DNA of 9,222 bases from Planctomycetales bacterium. Its GTDB lineage: Bacteria; Planctomycetota; Planctomycetia; Pirellulales; Thermoguttaceae. The stretch is taken from the NCBI GenBank assembly GCA_007127495.1, contig SKZG01000362.1, positions 1 to 9,222 on the forward strand. The letters run 5' to 3'. The notes beneath the pieces are model-generated. The model was not told where the DNA came from, did not search any database, and saw nothing but the letters and a program-made list of their open reading frames with translations. Within the stretch, counting starts at the first letter, position 1, and each line of letters begins with the position of its first letter. Positions 4,949 to 9,222 of the stretch are shown here, piece after piece. Made by a program: the position numbers and the translations under genes.

Positions 4949-6235
4949 TCACATTTTGCACCCGTCGGGCAGGACGGCATCTTTGGGAATGACGGCCACG
5001 CCGTCGCAAATCATCCCCTGTTCGGTTTCTTCGGTCGATTCGATTCCCCGGTGGTTGGTAATCTGCACGCCGTGGCCAATGCGGCAGTTCTTGTCGACGA
5101 TGGCGTTCTCGATGAGGGCGCCGGCTCCGATTCCGACGGGCGGGATGCCCGTATCGCGGTCGGCGTTGAGTTCGCCGGGGGTTTCGTAGTAGTCGTTGCC
5201 CATCACCACGGAGTTGCGGATGACCGTATCGCGGCCGATGAAGCAGCGAAGCCCAATCACGCTGTTCTCGACGACAGCGCCCTGTTCTATTCGGCAGCCG
5301 TCGGCCACCAGGCTCCCGCGAATGGTGGCGCCCTCGATCAGCGACGGCGGCAGGAACCGGGGACGCGTATAGACCGGCGCCTCAGGCTTGGCCAGTTCGA
5401 AGGGCGGGGCCGCACTCGCCAGGCTCAGGTTCGCCTCGTAGAACGAGCGAATGGTCCCAATGTCCTCCCAGTATCCGTCGAACAAGTGGACTTGCACGTG
5501 CCGGCTGCGGATCGATGCCGGAAACACCTCCTTGCCGAAGTCCTGGTAATCGGTCTTCTCCAGTGCGTCGATGAGCGCATCGCGGCTGAACAAATAGATT
5601 CCCATGTTGGCCAGGCAATCGCGACCATGGCTGGCGATACCATGGGCATCGATCCATTCGGGTGGGGTGCGTACGTGCTCGAGTTCCTGCTCGGTCTGGG
5701 GTTTTTCGAGAAAGCCGATGACGCGGCCCGTATCGTCCAGGCGCATGATACCCAAAGCGGCCGCGGCCTTCGAATACACTGGTACGCCCGCGATGGTTAC
5801 ATCGGCGCCGGCCGCCTCGTGCGAGGCGATCATGTCGCGATAGTCCATGCGGTAAAGCTGGTCGCCGGACAGGATGAGAACGTATTCGATGTCGCGCCGG
5901 CGGATGTAACTGAGGTTCTGGCGCACCGCGTCGGCGGTGCCCTGATACCATGTGGCGTTGGCCAGCGTTTGCTGCGCGGCCAGCACCTCGACAAAGCCGC
6001 CGTCGAAAGCATCGAACGTATAGGTGCGGCGAATATGGCGGTGCAGGCTCACCGAGTTGAACTGCGTTAGTACGTACATCCGGTTCAGGCGGCTGTTGAT
6101 GCAGTTCGATAGCGGAATGTCGATGAGCCGGTACTTGCCCGCTATCGGTACGGCCGGCTTCGACCGGTATTTTGTCAGCGGATAGAGCCGTGTTCCGCGT
6201 CCACCGCCAAGCACCAAACTGACGACGTGTCTCAT
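4949..6235 (-). CDS. glgC: Glucose-1-phosphate adenylyltransferase (ADP-glucose pyrophosphorylase), 428 aa
   Basis: GlgC makes ADP-glucose and pyrophosphate from ATP and glucose-1-phosphate, the committed and regulated step of bacterial glycogen synthesis, in the cytosol. The N-terminal nucleotidyltransferase domain shows [12 protein letters not shown] (10-21), the SKP lysine (Lys26), [11 protein letters not shown] (96-106), SGDQLYRMD (123-131, metal-binding Asp125), FLEKP (175-179) and DGYWEDIGT (253-261). From about residue 298, hexapeptide-type repeats form the C-terminal left-handed beta-helix. Length and motif spelling, such as [14 protein letters not shown] and [11 protein letters not shown], resemble the cyanobacterial/plant type more than the enteric type. 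The start is supported by GGGAGG at 6240-6245, 4 nt before the ATG. No other glycogen gene is in the window. It converges on the methyltransferase across the inserted toxin-antitoxin module. Confidence 0.97.
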   Translation of the reverse strand: MRHVVSLVLGGGRGTRLYPLTKYRSKPAVPIAGKYRLIDIPLSNCINSRLNRMYVLTQFNSVSLHRHIRRTYTFDAFDGGFVEVLAAQQTLANATWYQGTADAVRQNLSYIRRRDIEYVLILSGDQLYRMDYRDMIASHEAAGADVTIAGVPVYSKAAAALGIMRLDDTGRVIGFLEKPQTEQELEHVRTPPEWIDAHGIASHGRDCLANMGIYLFSRDALIDALEKTDYQDFGKEVFPASIRSRHVQVHLFDGYWEDIGTIRSFYEANLSLASAAPPFELAKPEAPVYTRPRFLPPSLIEGATIRGSLVADGCRIEQGAVVENSVIGLRCFIGRDTVIRNSVVMGNDYYETPGELNADRDTGIPPVGIGAGALIENAIVDKNCRIGHGVQITNHRGIESTEETEQGMICDGVAVIPKDAVLPDGCKM

Positions 6236-6746
6236 AAAGCCTCCCTTTTGAATCTAGCGTACCGCCGCTCGGGGCAATGCGGATGCCTGGCCGGCGGTGC
6301 GTAGAAGGTCGCTCTCCCCGAGCCGTGTCTGGAACAGGGCCTGTCCCATTTATACTCGCCGCGTGCCGTTATTGCGCTTTTGTAGGATGGACATTCTTGT
6401 CCGTCTTCTCTTTGACGGGCTAAAGCCCATCCTACGAAAAGCGCAGTTTTAGGCCGCGGCGAGTATATCCAAGCGAATCAAGCGAATTGTAGCACAAGGG
6501 GTATCGGGTTAAAACGCCCCCCACAACGCGCCAACTTTTTTGCAACACTTTCCTCTTCGGGCAATTTGGACAGTTTGCGTTGTTTCGTTCGGTTGTTCGG
6601 GATGTGCCCTCGCCGCAAATTGCCTAAGCCGCAACGCCCCGACACTCGTGAAGCGGGCAGCTTATGCAGACGATACTGCTTGTAGGAGTCCCTTGTGGGG
6701 ATGTCACGGTGGGACCGACCGCCAGCTTGGAAAGGATGCCCAGCCC
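6236..6746. other. Interval between glgC and the porin gene, with repeats and an open in-frame leader
   Basis: Between divergent genes this 511-base stretch holds an imperfect inverted repeat ACCGCCG/CGGCGGT (6261-6298), a second pair CTCGGGG/CCCCGAG (6269-6275/6317-6323), a GGGACAGG-type palindromic scrap (6331-6347), and copy 2 of the 117-bp element (6351-6467). From 6540 to 6746 the porin frame is open upstream of its preferred ATG, starting at a TTG with no ribosome-binding site. No promoter stands out. Confidence 0.5.
6351..6467 (-). repeat. 117-bp palindromic element, copy 2 (inverted relative to copy 1)
   Basis: This is the same element as 833-949 on the opposite strand, with four mismatches in 117 bp. 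Both ends here read TATACTCGCCGCG exactly as inverted repeats. A CTGTCCC scrap immediately precedes it. With two copies inverted about 5.4 kb apart, recombination between them could invert everything from the 310-aa gene to glgC. Confidence 0.8.
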
Positions 6747-8168
6747 ATGAAGTGTTTGTCTCTGGCCGTGTCTTTTGTCGCCATCGTCAGTCACAGTTTT
6801 TTGCTTGCTTCGGCTGACGAACATATTTCGGCGAGGATGGCCCAGCTCGAGAGGGAAACGCAGGCGCTTCGCACCGAGTTGGAGTGGCTTCGGGAACAAC
6901 CCACCCGACTGCCGGCCGTTGAGGCGGCTCCCGTCAGTATGAAACATTCGGCGCTGGCGCCGCAGGCAGGCGACGAGTACTTCACCTGGGGCGAACTCCA
7001 GGCCGAGATGAAGCGTCTCTCATTCACCAAGGGCGACTTCCGTATCGTGCCGTACGGCGCCCTCTGGGCCGACATGATCTATCAGACCCACCGGACCAAT
7101 CCCGGTTCCTTCACCATCTTCGTTCCGTCGCGAGCCGAGGAGGAGCAGGACGCGTTCATCATCGACGCGCGGCGCACCCGATTCGGACTGAACATCGACG
7201 GGCCGCGCATCCCTTGGTTGCACAATTCGCTCAGTTCGGCCAACGTCGAGATCGACTTCCAAAGCCCCTTGACTGCCGCCGACGAGAACCGGGCCACGGT
7301 GCTGCTTCGCCATGCCTATTGGCAGGCCAGGAACGATGACTACCGGGTGCTGATCGGGCAATACTGGGACGTCATCTCGCCCTTGAACCCCGACATGCTC
7401 AACTACGCCGTGGGCTGGGTGGGCGGCAACATCGGCTACCGCCGCGCCCAGTTTCGGTTCGAGCGGTACTTCCATCCCGATCCGTACCTGATGCTCACCT
7501 CGCAGTTCGCTCTGACGCAGAATATCGTGACCGATTTCGCAGCATCGCCCGGGGTCCGACGCGAACCGACCGGCTGGCCCATTCTTCAGGGACGGCTGGC
7601 CACAACCCTGGGCGATCGCACAGCCGGCCGGCCGATCGAGGTGGGCGTGTCGGGCCACATCGGCGAAACGGGGTTCGACTTCCTGACCGCCGGCCCGCCG
7701 CCGCTCAACCTGCCGCCGGAAATGGACCGGCGTTTCCGTACGTGGTCGTTCAACGTCGACGTGCGAGTTCCCATCACCGACCGGCTTTCCGTCAAGGGCG
7801 AGTTCTTCACGGGCGAGAACCTCAGCGCCTTCTTGGGGGGGATTGGCCAGGGCGTGTGCGGCTGCACCCGCTCCACGGTGCGCTCCTCCGGCGGCTGGTT
7901 CGACGTCACCTACAAGCTCACCCCGCGATGGCGCGTCGCGGCCGGTTATGGCTTAGACGATCCGGTCGACAGCGACCTACTTTTCGGCCGGACCTACAAC
8001 CAGTTCCTCTTCGCCAACACGAGCTTCGACGTAACGAAATCGCTCGTGACCGGGTTCGAGGTCGCCTCGTGGCGCACACTGTACCAAGACACGCGCCCCG
8101 AGCCCACGGCGCCCACCGAGCCCGGCGAATCGCTCGTCTTCCAATGGATGGTGAAATACGGATTCTGA
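6747..8168 (+). CDS. DcaP-like outer-membrane porin, 473 aa
   Basis: The likely start is ATG at 6747, with an AAGGA box about 10 nt upstream (6732-6736). The first 23 residues then form a classical signal peptide (Lys2, hydrophobic core, cleavage motif Ala21-Ser22-Ala23). Residues about 25-51 are a short coiled coil (ARMAQLERETQALRTELEWL). The rest is strand-rich with a periodic aromatic pattern, beginning with FRIVPYGALWADM and including IDARRTRFGLNI, GQYWDVISPLNPD and KGEFFTGENLSAF. The protein ends WMVKYGF, with a C-terminal phenylalanine as in beta-barrels assembled by BamA. Coiled coil plus barrel fits trimeric porins of the DcaP type, which pass small, often anionic solutes; the substrate here is unknown. 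An upstream in-frame TTG (6540) would give 542 aa but would leave the signal peptide internal. Confidence 0.85.
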   Translation: MKCLSLAVSFVAIVSHSFLLASADEHISARMAQLERETQALRTELEWLREQPTRLPAVEAAPVSMKHSALAPQAGDEYFTWGELQAEMKRLSFTKGDFRIVPYGALWADMIYQTHRTNPGSFTIFVPSRAEEEQDAFIIDARRTRFGLNIDGPRIPWLHNSLSSANVEIDFQSPLTAADENRATVLLRHAYWQARNDDYRVLIGQYWDVISPLNPDMLNYAVGWVGGNIGYRRAQFRFERYFHPDPYLMLTSQFALTQNIVTDFAASPGVRREPTGWPILQGRLATTLGDRTAGRPIEVGVSGHIGETGFDFLTAGPPPLNLPPEMDRRFRTWSFNVDVRVPITDRLSVKGEFFTGENLSAFLGGIGQGVCGCTRSTVRSSGGWFDVTYKLTPRWRVAAGYGLDDPVDSDLLFGRTYNQFLFANTSFDVTKSLVTGFEVASWRTLYQDTRPEPTAPTEPGESLVFQWMVKYGF

Positions 8169-8295
8169 TTGGCGGCCTGGCAACTGCCGTGGCTTGAGCA
8201 AATCGCCTTTCCTTCAACGATTTCGCACCGCGAGGCGATTCGGCGCATTGCGGGCATCTTGCGGTCCGGCGGGCTGTCCGATACCTTAGTTTCTT
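8169..8295. other. Spacer between porin and response regulator with a loose hairpin
   Basis: AATCGCCT (8201-8208) pairs with AGGCGATT (8233-8240) across a 24-base loop. It could be a weak terminator for the porin gene, but there is no T-run. No ribosome-binding site is evident before the regulator's ATG. Confidence 0.3.
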
Positions 8296-9222
8296 ATGCG
8301 CATTCTGGTTGTCGAAGACGAGAAGATCAAACGCGTGACCCTGGCTGACGATCTGGCCGCGCAGGGGCACGACGTAGTGGCCGCCTCCGACGGCGAAGAA
8401 GCGCTCGGCCACCTGGAAAGCGGCCCATTCGACGTCGTGGTCACCGACCTGAAGATGCCAAAGCTCGATGGCATCGAACTGCTGCGGCGCATCAAACAGG
8501 GGCCCTGGCCCGAAATGGAAGTCATTATGATGACAGCCTATGGCAGCATTCCCGTCGCCGTCGAGGCCGTCAAACTCGGCGCGTTCGACTTCCTGACCAA
8601 ACCGTTCCGCAATGAAGACCTTTTCCCGCTCTTGGCGCGCATTCAACGCCGCAAACGCGCCACCTACGACACAACGGGCATCGAGCAGGAAATTATCGGC
8701 CATTCGCCTGCCATCGGCCGCGTGAAGCACATGGCCGGCATCTGCGCCCGCACCGACGCCAACGTGCTGCTTTTCGGCGAGACGGGCGTGGGCAAGGACC
8801 TTGTGGCGCGGATGATTCACCGCAGCTCACACCGGCAAGGGTTCCCGCTGGTGAAGGTCGGCTGCACGCTCTTTCCACCGCAACTCATCGAGAGTGAATT
8901 GTACGGTCACGAGAAGGGGTCGTTCACCGGCGCGGAAACGCAGCGACCGGGACGCTTTTCCCTGGCCGAGGGTGGCACACTCTACCTCGACGACGTGGAC
9001 GACATTCCCGTCGAGCAGCAGTCGAAGTTGCTGCGCGCCATCGAGGAGAAGGTGTACGAGAGCGTGGGTGGCACGCGGCTGATCGAGGCGGATGTGCGTG
9101 TGATCGCCTCGACCAAACGCAACCTGCTGGAAAAGATCTCCGAAGGAACTTTTCGCGAAGACCTTTACTACCGGCTCGACGTATTGCGCATCAATATCCC
9201 TCCGCTTCGTGAGCGGCTCGAA
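8296..9222 (+). CDS. NtrC-family sigma-54-dependent response regulator, C-terminus beyond the right edge
   Basis: The frame is open from ATG 8296 to the right edge (309 codons), so the gene is partial. Residues 1-120 are a receiver domain: acidic pocket Glu7-Asp8, phospho-acceptor Asp51 (VVTDLKMP), Thr80 and Lys102 (TKPF). From about 133 an AAA+ sigma-54 interaction domain begins: Walker A GETGVGKD (161-168), the sigma-54 contact loop GSFTGA (208-213, usually GAFTGA), Walker B GGTLYLDDVDD (226-236), and REDLYYRLDVLRINIPPLRER (287-307) with arginine-finger residues. The DNA-binding HTH should follow outside the window. Unusual residues: Asp233 replaces the usual Walker B glutamate, and VKVGC replaces the common VxVNC. 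It would activate sigma-54 promoters after phosphorylation. No histidine kinase is in view, and target genes are unknown. Confidence 0.95.
   Translation, partial: MRILVVEDEKIKRVTLADDLAAQGHDVVAASDGEEALGHLESGPFDVVVTDLKMPKLDGIELLRRIKQGPWPEMEVIMMTAYGSIPVAVEAVKLGAFDFLTKPFRNEDLFPLLARIQRRKRATYDTTGIEQEIIGHSPAIGRVKHMAGICARTDANVLLFGETGVGKDLVARMIHRSSHRQGFPLVKVGCTLFPPQLIESELYGHEKGSFTGAETQRPGRFSLAEGGTLYLDDVDDIPVEQQSKLLRAIEEKVYESVGGTRLIEADVRVIASTKRNLLEKISEGTFREDLYYRLDVLRINIPPLRERLE

Noticed and set aside
4817..6070. Long plus-strand open frame (417 codons) antisense to glgC
   Set aside because: It lies opposite an unmistakable glgC with all motifs intact. Its translation has no domain character, and long antisense frames are common in GC-rich genes.
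7918..8820. Minus-strand open frame (300 codons) across the porin 3' end and the response regulator start
   Set aside because: It spans two well-supported plus-strand genes and the gap between them; its composition is Arg/His-rich shadow coding.

Overview
The window looks like a chromosomal segment from a GC-rich planctomycete, probably Pirellulales-like. The evidence is indirect: two proteins of the kind I associate only with planctomycetes (310 and about 230 aa), a DcaP-like porin with a coiled-coil N-terminus, an NtrC-type regulator, a HEAT-repeat protein with an N-terminal membrane anchor, and many short palindromic repeats at gene boundaries. The taxonomic call is an inference, not a database result.

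Layout, left to right. A HEAT-repeat membrane-anchored protein on the minus strand runs off the left edge (1-386). A gene-poor stretch (387-981) holds a 133-bp inverted-repeat element with a target-site-like duplication, a decayed relative of it, and copy 1 of a 117-bp palindromic element. Next is a 310-aa conserved-type protein of unknown function (982-1914, plus). It converges on a cytosolic protein of unknown function (2022-2714, minus), and the whole 107-bp gap between them is essentially one 22-bp-armed inverted repeat. A second gene-poor stretch (2715-3296) contains three perfect 18-bp tandem repeats just upstream of a SpoU/TrmH-family RNA 2'-O-methyltransferase (3297-4091, plus). An MntA-HepT toxin-antitoxin operon on the minus strand follows (4169-4814), then ADP-glucose pyrophosphorylase glgC (4949-6235, minus). 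Copy 2 of the 117-bp element lies inverted in the next gap (6351-6467). A DcaP-like outer-membrane porin (6747-8168, plus) and a sigma-54-dependent response regulator (8296 to the right edge, plus) complete the window.

The most notable structure is at 4052-4947. The last 12 codons and stop of the methyltransferase gene are repeated exactly (43 bp) 853 bp downstream, directly next to the glgC stop codon. The MntA-HepT pair lies exactly between the two copies. This reads as an insertion at the 3' end of the methyltransferase gene, between two convergent genes that were originally about 4 bp apart, with the gene end regenerated as in att-site integration. No recombinase gene is present in the inserted 0.85 kb.

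The genes do not form one pathway. glgC makes ADP-glucose for glycogen, the porin moves small solutes across the outer membrane, the regulator would activate sigma-54 promoters, the methyltransferase modifies rRNA or tRNA, and MntA-HepT is a self-contained toxin-antitoxin system. The unifying theme is accessory: at least four different palindromic or mobile-looking small elements occupy the intergenic spaces.
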